Positions 47,763-59,015 of a stretch of DNA of 64,000 bases are shown here, one piece after another. Made by a program: the position numbers and the translations under genes. Source of the DNA: Vitis vinifera (lineage: Eukaryota > Streptophyta > Magnoliopsida > Vitales > Vitaceae); NCBI RefSeq assembly GCF_030704535.1, contig NC_081806.1, positions 5,417,001-5,481,000 of the forward strand, written 5' to 3'. The notes beneath the pieces were generated by a model. That model was not told where the DNA came from, ran no database searches, and worked only from the letters and a program-made list of their open reading frames with translations. Within the stretch, counting starts at the first letter, position 1; each line of letters begins with the position of its first letter.

Positions 47763-50211
47763 CACTAATCTCTTCTTCCCACCCACCCAGTCCTCCTTCC
47801 TTGTTTCTACCCTGGTCTTTGCATGCATGCAACACGCTACCCCTCTCCTCCTCCTCCTCCTCCTTCCTTTTTTCTTCTGGGTTATGGTGGGTTTGCAAGG
47901 AAATAAGAAAGGTTTATTGGGGAGTCGTGTTTGTCCTGTGCGCCAAATTTCAATATCCAACTGCCTTTCTCTATTTTGAAGTAGAACTAATACTCGTGGC
48001 ACCTCTTTCCCCTCTCTACCAGTCTTCGCCCTCCCGTTCGCTTCCTGCCCCCTTTTCTAAGGTTGCCATTTACCAATGTTTGGTGGGGTCTTACATTCAA
48101 CTTTGGTTTCACCTTTCAACCTTCCCCCGTTACTCCTCCCATCCTCCGTTCTCCTCTCTCATCTTCTTCCTTTATTTATTTATTTTGCTCACCCTCAAAA
48201 TCAGCACTATGACATCTTCGTTTTTATGAGGTCAATGCCACTTGTTGCCTTTTGGGAAATTCCGTACTCGCACGTGACCAAGAACAATAACTTCATAACT
48301 TCTAACCTCATGTCACCTAATTAAATTTTCACTTCACATGCATGATTTAAAGACCCATTAGGCAACATGATACTCTTGTAATTGATCTTTTATTATTATT
48401 TTATTTGGGAGTTTTAAGAATGGGAAGTTTGTATAGTCTAAAAAATATTTTTTATTTTTTAATTAAAATTAATTACCATTACTAAGAGGAAATGGATATT
48501 TATTTTTAGAAGGTGTGATTGTTCCCCGTCTTCTTTATTGTGATACGTTTTTGTGAAATAACTATGATGAAAAAAAAAAAAAAAACATTAAGAAATCCTT
48601 TTGGTTGAAATCTAAACACTTTGATCAAGATTCTTTTTCAAATATGTTCTCATTTTGAGTCAAAAGATAAATAAATAAACATATCACATTGCATTGATGA
48701 AGGCGTTTATGATGATCGAGAATAATCTTTTTATCTTTTCCTTTTCTTATAGAGAATTAACTCATGTTAAAAAAAGGTTTATATTTCCTTTTTATAAGCT
48801 AGTTAGACTTTTATAAAAACATAATTATTTTATTTTTAAAAAAATAAAAACTTTTTTAAGCAAAAGAAAATGTGATAAATAAGACGATGAAATATAACCA
48901 TTTTAAAAGAAAAAGCATTAGGAAAATGGAAGGAAAAAAAAAAGGTATCCTCCAAATATCACACTAGCAAAAAGCAAGGTAGTGGGAGGAGGTAACATGA
49001 GTCACGTTGAGTTGGCTCCTTTATTGTGCACAATCAAATGGAAGTTTCTAAATGTCCAACGTCACCTCTTGTTTTTTTCCTTCCCCCTTATCTCCCATCT
49101 CAATTCTTTAATATTAACATTAAATTATAATAAAAAGGCCTTGACTTTAAGGTAATTCTTTTAATAAATTAAAATTGTATTTGAAAATGTAGTGATGTTA
49201 TTGTAACTTTAATCATCGAAAAATATTAAAATATCGAATTGGTATCTATCAAACTTTTACATCAGTTGACAAGGAAACAAATTATGAGACCGAAAAATAT
49301 ATAGAGGATACCACCTTTGGTATATTTTTCAAAACCCAAACCAAACCCTTGAAAAGGAATGGTTGCCCGGCTGGGGAAGAAAAGGGGGATGCTTTTCATT
49401 CTTTGAAGCACCATGGAAGTGGCAATGACTTGGAAGGCAGGAATGGTAAACCAAGAAACATGGTCTCCACACTCTACCCTTTCTTTTCATTTTGTATCTA
49501 TCTTCACCTCTTGCCGACCGTCAAAATCTAGATGCACCACGCCCATCGATATTTCCTTAGAAGGCAAGAGTGCAAGACTCGGTGGACTGTTAGCCTTGAG
49601 TGGTAGGTGATGATGTCTCTCCCTCATAAGGTTGCTTCAACGCAACTAGTTTCGTTGAATTCCCAGCAATCAGATTGTTTACCTGATTGTTCACGTTTAA
49701 TCAGGGCACGTTAAAACTTGGTTGGTTGAGTAGACAATGCATTTTAAAATGGCTAATTACAATTGAGTATCCACGAAGTAAAAAAAAAGTCAAGAAAAAG
49801 ACAAATGTTGGTTCCGACTTTGAGGATGGGCAAACGTTGGTCCCGACTCTATGGGCCTATCCTCCATCCTTTGATTTAAAAGTGACATTGTAATAATTCC
49901 TCTAAGATGATGCTGTGATGACCTTGACTCTAATATTATTTGTTGAATCGGGTTTGATTATCTTATTTAAAAACTAATTGTTGTTCATAAGGATAGATTA
50001 AATTTTTTATGACAATCAATAACACAACCCGTGGTTTAATAGCGATGCTATTACACTTTAAAAAGGGAAAAAATGTGCAAGCATTATTTTTTTGATGGAT
50101 TAGGGTAACATTTTGACCATAACCCACAAAAATGAATGCATGAAAGAATAAACATAGTCTTTTTGATAGTGAAAGCGTAGCTAATGTTACAATGTTAAGG
50201 TTTCCAAAGCT
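47763..50211. other. Divergent intergenic region, WAT1-related / PPR
   Basis: The region should contain the promoters of both divergent genes. The WAT1-related leader includes a CTCCTCCTCCTCC-type pyrimidine run (about 47846-47866) and a CT-rich stretch to about 48180. The middle is AT-rich with poly-A at about 48571-48586. Frames at 49349-49893 are short and lack family features. No mobile element could be defined. Confidence 0.5.
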
Positions 50212-52017
50212 ATGCAAAGATCTTTCTCAGAGTTAGTCCAAAAGTGCCTGCAAAATCAAAACCAGTCCCATCAGCTTATTCTTAGGCACAGTCATGCAAA
50301 CCATGTACATAGAATTTCCCCCCAAAAAGAGGGAGAGTCTGAAGCATGGAGCAATCTCACTTGGGCACTCACCCAAGGTGGCAACAGAACTGAGATTGCC
50401 TTATCCGAGGCCTCTGGAGTGATTAATTCTGGCACCAAACCAAATGCCTATGCTCTACTCCATTTGGTCCGAGCCTCAACCAACCTGGGCTTGATCCCTT
50501 TCGGCCAGCAGCTTCATAGCTATATTCTGCGATCTGGGTTTGGTTCCAATGTCTTTGTCTCCACAGCCCTCCTCAATTTTTACATTAGAATTGAGTCACT
50601 GAAAGACGCGCACAATGTGTTTGTTGAAATTCCTGAACCCAGTGTAGTGTCTTGGAATTCTTTGATTTCTGGGTATGCACATGCTGGGCAGTTTCGCGCG
50701 GCACTGGGTTTGTTTCTTAAGCTCGAGAGGTCTGATATTTGCGCGGATGCCTTCTCATTCACTGCCGCATTAGCTACATGTGGCCATCTAAGTTTGTTGC
50801 GGCTTGGCGAGTCAATTCACTCCAAAATTGTGAAGTCTGGCCTAGAGTGGAGTGTCGTTGTTGCGAATTGCTTGGTTGACATGTATGGAAAATGTGGGTA
50901 TGTGCAAGAGGCTATTCGGGTCTTTGATAGCATAATTGATAAGGACATTATTTCATGGAATACAGTTATATCTGCAAGTGCCAGAAACCGAAAACTTGAA
51001 CAAGCATTCAGTTATTTGAGGCAGATGCCTGAACCTGATACAATCTCATATAATGAATTGATCAATGGCATTGCACAGTTTGGCAACATAGAAGATGCTA
51101 TTCAGATTTTGTCGAGTATGCCAAGCCCGAATTCATCTTCATGGAATTCAATAATAACCGGATATGTAAACCGGGATCTTTCATGGGAAGCTCTAGACTT
51201 CTTTAGCAAAATGCAGTCGAAAGACATTGAAATGGATCGGTTCACATTTTCAAGCATTTTGAGTGGCATTGCAGGTCTGGCGGCCTTAAAATGGGGGGTG
51301 TTGATCCATTGTTGCACTATAAAGTGTGGCTTGGATGAGTCTATAGTTGTTGGGAGTGCTCTCATTGACATGTACTCCAAATGCGGGCAGGTAAAGAATG
51401 CTGAAATGTTGTTTCAGTCACTACCCAGAAAGAATTTGGTAACTTGGAATGCAATGATCTCTGGCTTTGCTCACAATGGCAACTTCACTGAGGTGATCAA
51501 ACTGTTTAAGCAGTTGAAAACTGAAAGGGACTTGAAACCCGATGGGATTACATTCCTTAATGTTCTATTGGCATGTTCACATAATCAAATTCCATTACAG
51601 GTTGCCATCCAGTACTTTGAGTCTATGATAAAAGACCATGGGATTGAACCAACAGCTGAGCACTGTTGCTCCATGATTCGGCTTATGGGACAGAGAGGTG
51701 AGGTTTGGAGGGCAGAGCGAATGATATGCGAACTGGGATTCAGCTCATATGGGCTGGTCTGGAGATCTTTGCTTGGTGCATGTGGAGCTTGTGGGGATTT
51801 GGACGTTGCAGAAGTTGCAGCTGCGAAGGTGATTGAATTGGAGGGTCATAATGAGTTTGTGTATGTGATGATGTCTAACATGTATGCATGTTATGGGAAA
51901 TGGGGAGATGTCAGTGTAGTTAGGAAGCTGATGAGGGAGAGAGGGGTGAGAAAAGGAGCTGGCTGCAGCTGGATTGAGGTGGAAAATGTGATCCCAGCTT
52001 CATCCATGATGGAATGA
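50212..52017 (+). CDS. Pentatricopeptide repeat protein, PLS class, E subgroup
   Basis: Sequence-specific organellar RNA-binding protein, 601 aa and intronless as usual for the family. Repeats run from about residue 75 to 490, with clear P/L/S signatures such as VVSWNSLISGYAHAGQFRAA (145-164), VVANCLVDMYGKCGYVQEAI, VVGSALIDMYSKCGQVKNAE and LVTWNAMISGFAHNG. The C-terminal E region includes EHCCSMIRLMGQRGEVWRAE, VWRSLLGACGACGDLDVAE and SNMYACYGKWGDVSVVRKLM. It ends at CSWIEVENVIPASSMME with no DYW deaminase domain. E-class members commonly act in C-to-U editing with a partner; the RNA target is unknown. The N-terminus, rich in Gln, Ser, His and Arg, could be a mitochondrial presequence. From memory the closest Arabidopsis gene is AT5G47460, next to the WAT1-related AT5G47470. 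The start is the first ATG of the frame. Confidence 0.94.
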   Translation: MQRSFSELVQKCLQNQNQSHQLILRHSHANHVHRISPQKEGESEAWSNLTWALTQGGNRTEIALSEASGVINSGTKPNAYALLHLVRASTNLGLIPFGQQLHSYILRSGFGSNVFVSTALLNFYIRIESLKDAHNVFVEIPEPSVVSWNSLISGYAHAGQFRAALGLFLKLERSDICADAFSFTAALATCGHLSLLRLGESIHSKIVKSGLEWSVVVANCLVDMYGKCGYVQEAIRVFDSIIDKDIISWNTVISASARNRKLEQAFSYLRQMPEPDTISYNELINGIAQFGNIEDAIQILSSMPSPNSSSWNSIITGYVNRDLSWEALDFFSKMQSKDIEMDRFTFSSILSGIAGLAALKWGVLIHCCTIKCGLDESIVVGSALIDMYSKCGQVKNAEMLFQSLPRKNLVTWNAMISGFAHNGNFTEVIKLFKQLKTERDLKPDGITFLNVLLACSHNQIPLQVAIQYFESMIKDHGIEPTAEHCCSMIRLMGQRGEVWRAERMICELGFSSYGLVWRSLLGACGACGDLDVAEVAAAKVIELEGHNEFVYVMMSNMYACYGKWGDVSVVRKLMRERGVRKGAGCSWIEVENVIPASSMME

Positions 52018-53863
52018 CTACCGGCATCTCTTTTACTATAAAATCCAAATTGCCAACATGGTCAACTACAAGGGTGTGAAAAATGAGTTGGGTGCGCTTT
52101 TACTTTACCCTGCTTAATGGGACATGTTACTTTCCAAATACAATTAAAACTTGTTAAAAACTTACACATTTTCAAATTATTTAATTTTTCTTTTGAAGAA
52201 TTAAAATAAATAAAATGAATTTGAAGTAGTTTATAAAAATAATTTATTTCTTTTATTTTCCTTCTATTTTTCTTCTCCATATTCTTTCCCTTGCATTTTT
52301 CTTCAAATTTTCCATAAACAAACATAACCTTCAAGAATCTACCATCCCCATATGATGAGCTCCGTGAGGAGACTGACCATCGCAGAAATTGGCAGAGCAG
52401 AAATCAAATGTGTTTTTAATGGAGAGAATTAAGTTTAGTCGTAACTTTAAACTTCTATTATCAAATGTTCAATGTTAATGAAAATGGTTTCATTTGTAAA
52501 TTCAGGAAAAAAAAAAAAAGGGAAGTGAAGAGTTTACCTAACCCAAAAGGAGGGTTCATCTATGTTTGGACAATTAGGAGGTAAATGCTGATTCTTGCTG
52601 CATGGAAACAAGGGAAGTAGGAACAAAGAAAGCCGAAAGCTGCATATAAACGCAGCACTATGGTTAGATGCTTGAGCCAAGAAGCGCGATAAACACAAGG
52701 GTTTGTTTGGATGATGAGACAAAGAAACAGAGGTTGTAAAGCAGAGTAAAAGACATAGGAATGGAGAAAGGCCAACAATGCTTTTGGTCATTGAGACAAA
52801 GCTGAGGCTTTCAAGGCTTGACACTAGGAAATGGAGAAAATGCATAATGCCGTCTTTTGCTTTTTGAAACAAACAAAATGGTATTCTTGTAATTTGTTCC
52901 TCTAAAAGACAACAAATGGAGCATGCTGATGCTTGAGAGATATAGACCACAAATCCAATGCTTGGCCACCCAAACCACTAACCAGCGCTGTGTTGCAATG
53001 GAGAAATCCCCCACACTGCCTTTGATTTTGGAGACATTGAATCGGACAAATCCATGCTGTCCTTACTCTTTGAACAAGAACAACGCTTAGGACAAGAAAC
53101 CGCCAAACGGGTGAACTCCCAATGCCCAATTTTGACTTTCTCAAGGTACCAAAGTTACTAAATTTTCTTCTGTGAAAGTTTAGCTTTCAACAAAATTTTT
53201 CTTTAGGGCCAAAAAACAATCTAAATTTGAATTGAGCTTTCAGAATCTTAGAAGTAAGAGCTCCCTTATTTTTCATCAAATCCAATTTCATGTATAAAGA
53301 AACTTCTATAAGAGAAAAAACAAATTTATTCTTATAATTACTAAAAATTCAAGAGATTATATGATTAGAGTTGATTAAACGGAAAAAAAAAGGCCCTAAG
53401 AAGTGCTTGAAACCATAAGATACAGCATGTTTCAGATGTTGGGTTTCATAACACTTACCATTCATCAGAGTTTATAGCAAAACCATAATGCCTGGCCAAC
53501 CTAAAGTTTGATATAACCATGGTAATCTTCCTCCAATCATTACAGGGCTAAGAGAAAAGGAATAAAATTTATAAACTGGTGAAGATCTAGGAAGGCCTCT
53601 TTGTCTGTGACATTATACTTCAGTGGTAAGTAGTATACAGAAACATTGGGACAAAGACCAAAATCAAAGATGAATTTCTTTGAACATTCCAATCAAAAGC
53701 AAATACTGAGCTCAGGGTTTAGAACAGAATGGTGGGATTTGGAGAAGTGGTATGCCCTAAGGCATCTAATCTTTTATTGAAATCAAGCTCTAACAACTGC
53801 CAGTTCTGGTCAAAGGCCTCAATATCAAGCATTGCTTAAACAAAAGTATTTAAATGTTTCAGC

Positions 53864-53894
<31 letters not shown>

Positions 53895-55224
53895 GGGGCG
53901 GGGCGGGGCGGGGGAGGGGTGGGCGCAGGGCGGTGGGGAGTAGGCATCTGTTGCAACACACCCACAATGGAAAAATCCAAGCAAAAGGAAAAATCAAATA
54001 TATCAGGCAGATATAACAGGATTTTATGGAAGAAAATGTAGAAAATTTTGCCAATTAAACATATTTAAGTAATAAACAAAGCAATTCCTTCACCCCCACT
54101 TATTTCTCATGGAACATCTTCCTTGGATCCGGGAATAATCAAAAATCAGGTTTACTGCCTCTTAGGATTCGAGCAGTTTCTATAAACTGGGAGAAATCTG
54201 TCAGGAAGAACTACAAAACCTTGCATTTCCAATCACAGCAGGATTAACTTTCCTTCACGCAATGGTCAAAGTCACCTCGGAACTGACAGACCAAGCTCTA
54301 ATGCAACAAACAATACAAAGATTCAAATCAGAGAAAATATGATTCATCAAAAAAATTAAAAATAAAAACAAGAGCTGCATTGGTAAAGCAGTTTGACAAA
54401 CCAATGACACACAATGTGATTCATATTTAAACCTAAACCTTAATTCACTATTATTCATATAATTTGCCTCCAGAAGATTGTATAGATGGCTAAACAAGGT
54501 ATTCTATTAATGATGAATAATGAAATATGATCTAAAGATTGTAGAAATGATTCTAAGGCATGTTGAGGATAAATGACAGGGCCCACCTCCAGGCATGTCT
54601 CACGTACCATCAATTCCATCTGGGAAAAGGAGTAGTTCTGTTACCATAGTATTCTTTTTAACTTACATACAATTATTCAATGTGCAACATTTTAAAACTA
54701 AAACAAAGAACTTCAAGAATCTGGCTTATTGCCTCATAAGCTCTCTTTAAACCTGAGCCACTGTACAAATCAAGACGTCCCTTCAGCATTTAATGGGAAT
54801 GTTTGTAATGATCAATAGAATATCATATTTGTATAGTAAGAAAACTACACAAGATTCTATTGCTGCATCCAATAAAGGTTTAGAAGCAGGTCATATTTTC
54901 ACTTTTTCACATAAAATGCCATTAGATATATGCAGATACAGGTATAATGTTTAATGTTTTTGTTTGTTACAGTCTCCTTTTGTCCCTTAGAACATTTAAG
55001 TAAGAGGAATAATCAGGAAAAGTGCAGTTATTGGGTAAGATGCCAGTGTAGAGTTGTAACATCCCTTTAAAATTCACCATTTGCATCAGAATCCAGACAT
55101 CTAAAGATTTATCAAGACAATATGGATCATACCATGATAAAGGTTACCTAACAGGAAGACATAAAAACGTTCTGACACTTTCTGTTTTGCTCTAAAGGCC
55201 AATACATTATTAATGCTTATCCCA
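52018..55224. other. Intergenic region, PPR to LINE
   Basis: No complete gene is seen. Frames at 52534-53144 (-) lack recognisable domains. On the plus strand about 53000-53143 reads an acidic segment (FDFGDIESDK, LLFEQEQRLGQETAKR) ending at a donor-like AG|GTACC, discussed as a finding. A G-only run of 29 followed by GGGGC repeats lies at 53865-53940. The remainder is AT-rich. Confidence 0.5.
53865..53940 (+). repeat. Poly-G / GGGGC tract, G-quadruplex candidate
   Basis: Twenty-nine consecutive G (53865-53893) are followed by CGGGG repeated about four times, then a GGGGAGGGG segment and further G runs to about 53940. On the minus strand this is a long C run. It lies in gene-free DNA between the PPR and NFD6-like genes. 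Homopolymer length may be affected by sequencing or assembly. Confidence 0.9.
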
Positions 55225-56490
55225 TATTTTTTTTTTTATAAGTAAGCACAGAATTCATTCAAAGAAGGCAAAAAAGCCCCATAGTATATAGGACGTATAC
55301 AAGGCAGCTAAGGCCTTACAAGCAAAAAGGACCAAAAACTCACCACCCCTTAACTGGAGGCTAACCACTCCAGGATCCTATAAGGGAATGCGGCTCCTCA
55401 CCCATATACAATTTAGCCCAACCCCAAATGTTACATACAAAAGAATATTTAAGCCTCTGAATTGCTAACTCCCCCCCCCCTTTAAAAGCTAATCTATTCC
55501 TTTCCTTCCAAACCATTCAAAAAATAAATAACGGAATGGAATTCCAAAGCTTTTTTCTTTTTTTCCCCACAAAAGCACCCCCCCCCCCAACTATATAAAA
55601 CCCCCTTTACAGTTTTAGGAAAAACCCATTGAACCCCAACTAAATCCCACAGCACTCTGGCCACTGTACAATGTATAAGAATGTGGTTCACATTTTCCTC
55701 TTCACAAGCACACAAAAAACAGTGGTTGGGAAGCTGCCATTCTCTCTTCTGGAGCCTATCAAGAGTCAATATCTTCCCCCAAGTGACTTCCCACGCAAAA
55801 AACATAATTTTAGTTGGAACTCTCTCCACCCAAATTTTGTTTTTCGGGAAGACGACCTCCAAAGGCCTATCCAACCGGCTGTAAGCTTCCTTCACTCTAA
55901 ACTGCCCACTTCCCCCTCCCTTCCAAAAAACCGAATCTTCCTCCCAAGTAATCCTGAATCCCCTCAACACCTGGAGCAAATTGCCTACCATCTCCACCTC
56001 CCAATCATTAAAATCCCTAATAAATCTCAAATTCCAGCCTCCTTCTCCAAAATTCTGGTCCCACATTTCTTCAACTGTCGCGTTTCTATGAGCTGCCAAG
56101 ATGTAGAGGTGCAAGAACCTTTGGGACAGCACTATATCCCCACACCAAGTGTCAGTCCAAAACCTAATTTTATTGCCTTTCCCCACTTTGAACGCCAAGT
56201 TTTCCCAGCACCAGCCAGATTCCTTTAAAATCTTCTTCCAAACCCCCACCCCAAACGCACCCACAGCCTTTTTGGTCCTCCATCCGTAGTCCTCTTGACC
56301 ATACTTTGCCACCAGCACTTGCTTCCATAGAGCCTCCTTATCACAAGCGAATCTCCAAATCCATTTGCCAAGTAAAGCTTTATTCACAAGGGTTAGCTTC
56401 CTTATTCCAAGCCCCCCTTTCTCCTTATCCCCACACACCACCTCCCATTTGACAAGATGAGCTTTCCTCTCCAAGTTCCACCCAGCTCCC
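55225..56490 (-). mobile_element. LINE 3' fragment, minus strand
   Basis: A 5'-truncated non-LTR retrotransposon whose 3' end faces left: plus strand poly-T at 55228-55238, then ATAAGTAAGC. A frame of 326 codons (56474-55494) reads LERKAHLVKWEVVCGDKEKG, RFWTDTWCGD, GGWNLRFIRDFNDWE, and the zf-RVT segment [18 protein letters not shown]. The element begins after the RT catalytic box, so it is dead, but its coding is better preserved than that at 9190, suggesting a younger insertion. C runs at 55471-55480 and 55576-55587 hint at local slippage. No convincing target duplication was found. Confidence 0.88.
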
Positions 56491-58196
56491 TAAAATATTA
56501 TCTTACCAAAGCTCAAACAAGATCTTGAACGAGCTGATTTAGACCTATAACTACGAGGTGCACAAATTTAAAGCTTATAATACAAATGATAATGAATATG
56601 AAAACTTAATCTTATTTTATCTTCCTCAGTTGAAGATTCACATTTTCAATAATTCTGGAACAAATACACCTAAAAATAAGATAGATACAGAGAACATAGT
56701 ATTCCTGAACTTTCTCATGAAAGAATGTGTATCTATTATTGATATAATAGTTGAAATTGATAAAACAGAAAATATGGAGGGTCCATCCAGCACCAAAACT
56801 AATAACTTCTCCTGAATGAGCATTGAGATTTAATACCATAAATAAATAATTCAAAAGATAGAAAATAAAGTAGAGCATCTCATGGCATGCCATTAATTTC
56901 CAAGAAGCAAAAGAAATTCCCATGTTTTACATTTAAGAGTGCCTTGTACTCTTCCTGATAAATTGCATAAAGAATATAACTAAAATGTATGGAAATTGAT
57001 AGAAACTCTAGATACAAGTTTGGCTTCCTCCATCCAATATAAAAAACATTTTTAAGATTGTTAACGGCATATTCATACTTGATATTGACGCTTAATTGGC
57101 AGGTCCTGTAAAATCCCAGTTTATTTCTTTCAAGCAATGGGGAACTCATGTGCCTGCAGGAACCAAATAGTCCAATCAGATTCTGCTAGATACCCCCACC
57201 AATGCACTTTTACCCCAAACCATTTCCCAATTAGTTTACTTGTGAAGCAGTTGTATTGCATGGACATGAATAAGAAACCCAAGTCATGGTCTATGCTTGG
57301 AGCTTTTTCCCTTTTTCTTTCTTTTCTTCTTCTTTTTTTTTTTTTTTTTAATAATAGGCATGGTCTGTGCTTGGAGTACTCAAGGTTTTAAACCTTGCCA
57401 CATTTATCTGCAACTTAGTTCAAGGAAGATGAAGGAAATTTAAAACCTAAGCATCAAACTAATTAGAATAGGTTTTGAAACTTCAACTTTGCTTCAATAT
57501 CATGGCTAAGTTGAATGACTTTATCAACATTAATCAAAGGTTTAGGAATGTTGCACATAGACAAAGATATCAACTTGGACAGTTTTACAAGTAGCATAAC
57601 TTCCTTATTTTTTACTATGAACAATTGCCCACATTGAGATTGGAACAAAAAACACCCATTGTAGTATGAGAGCAGTAATTTACACAATTGATATCTTTTA
57701 CAAGTTGTTTTATATTGTGTTTTAGATGGAAGTCCCAACTTGTCAGTTTTCCCCCTTATGTATTTTCTTGATGCTATCCATCCTAATGGCTAATGCACAG
57801 CTCTGAGAACCTCCAAGAGAATGTAAGTTAGTAACACAATTCTTGGCATTACCCCGCCAAGAAGGATGACACATAATGTGTCTCCAGCAATTTTTCACTG
57901 CTGAGTATTTTTCCCCTAACAAACTAAAAAATTCCGGAACTCACTCTTACTAGCTTCAGACTAATTGCTCAAATAATCAAATTTTAACAAACTTTAATAT
58001 GTAAGTACATAACAGCCTTATTTTCAACCCACGTTTTATTTATAGGCCTTTAATTTCTGTGGGGAATGCATGAAATCAGACACTCCATGGGACAAACACT
58101 CTAAATAACGACTAGGCAATAAGTTAAACATTCGAAAGCATATTTACAGTAAGAGAAGAAGCAAAGACTCACACTCTAAAAAATAAAATAACACTA
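56491..58196. other. Intergenic region downstream of the NFD6-like gene
   Basis: No gene can be supported; frames are short and lack family features. The right part probably contains the 3' UTR of the NFD6-like gene. A possible tail-only retro-insertion is at 57285-57376. Confidence 0.5.
57285..57376 (-). mobile_element. Possible tail-only retro-insertion
   Basis: The 18 bp repeats CATGGTCTATGCTTGGAG (57285-57302) and CATGGTCTGTGCTTGGAG (57359-57376) differ at one base. They flank a pyrimidine-rich then pure T run ending AATAATAGG. On the minus strand the insert is CCTATTATT plus poly-A. The tail differs from CTATC, so a different LINE, a SINE or simple slippage are also possible. Confidence 0.5.
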
Positions 58197-59015
58197 CTAG
58201 AGGCCGGGAGAGGTACGGCAGAGTGTACCCTGAGAAAGAGCTTTGCAACTCCTTGATGTCGAGCTCAGACATGATGTCATTCTTGCTGCTGCAACTGCAC
58301 TGTGGAGTGGCAACAGAGACTGAATGCATCCGAGTTCCCCTCTAGTCCTATTGATGAAACAAACGAAATGCTACAAAATCAATATCTAAGGCTGAATCCA
58401 GAAAACATACAAATTTAATACTTTGATTATTTTGGTTGTCAAATAAAGGTAACAAGATCTGAAATTCTTCATTGTTTGGGACACTAGAAACTAAATTGTC
58501 CACTTAACTAAGTCCGGAGCAAATTTTTCATTTTTTAAACAGAACATGAAGAGAAGATTGGACAGGGGAAACAAGTACCAAGCAAAAGTAAAGAGAGAGA
58601 TTTGATTTCCAGAATCTAGCGCTTTCAGTTGTGCTTTTTTGTTGCTGAGAAAATGTATGAAAATATAAGGAAAGGAGAAATGAAAAAAAAAAAGGATCTT
58701 AAATCCTTGTTTAAATTGAAAACAACTTATAACGGAAACTCAAAACTTCGCTTCCTATCCGTTTCCCACGTTTTCTGAGCAACCAAAGATAGACTACCGA
58801 GCAAAAAAGGGGGAAAAGAGAGAGTTAGGGTTCAGTGACCTGGATGAAGAGAATCGACGGAGAGGAGATACAGTGGATCTGCTTGGAAGAGGGAATGGTG
58901 AAGATGTCGGAGTGGCAGATCTATTGACTGAAGCTGTTCGACCGTTTGCTCTAATAGCGGATTTGACAGCCGATAGCGATGCTCTGCTAACAAATCTGTT
59001 GCACGAAGACGCCAT
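58197..59015 (-). CDS. NFD6-like small mitochondrial protein
   Basis: Two exons (59015-58840, 58347-58197) join in phase 2 to 108 aa. The N-terminus MASSCNRFVSRASLSAVKSA is rich in Ser and Arg with almost no acidic residues, a strong mitochondrial presequence profile. Exon 2 carries ELGCIQSLLPLHSAVAAARM and SCLSSTSRSCKALSQG, matching the conserved LPLHSA(V/I)A block of plant NUCLEAR FUSION DEFECTIVE 6-like proteins as remembered. NFD6 is needed for polar nuclear fusion in the Arabidopsis embryo sac; the biochemical role is unknown. The exon 2 acceptor was placed at 58348/58347 (AATAG|G), giving R-T-R-G-E-L-G; an in-frame AG six bases later would remove two residues. The leader contains tandem TTTAGGG telo-box motifs (59087-59106). 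Confidence 0.82.

Noticed and set aside
47763-48002. 80-codon N-terminal extension of the WAT1-related protein
   Set aside because: It is a basic, low-complexity leader translation (GRRRRRRRG); family proteins start a few residues before the first helix, at MELPKRE here.
47675-48229. 184-codon plus-strand frame opposite the WAT1-related first exon
   Set aside because: It is the shadow of the real coding exon and of a pyrimidine-rich leader.
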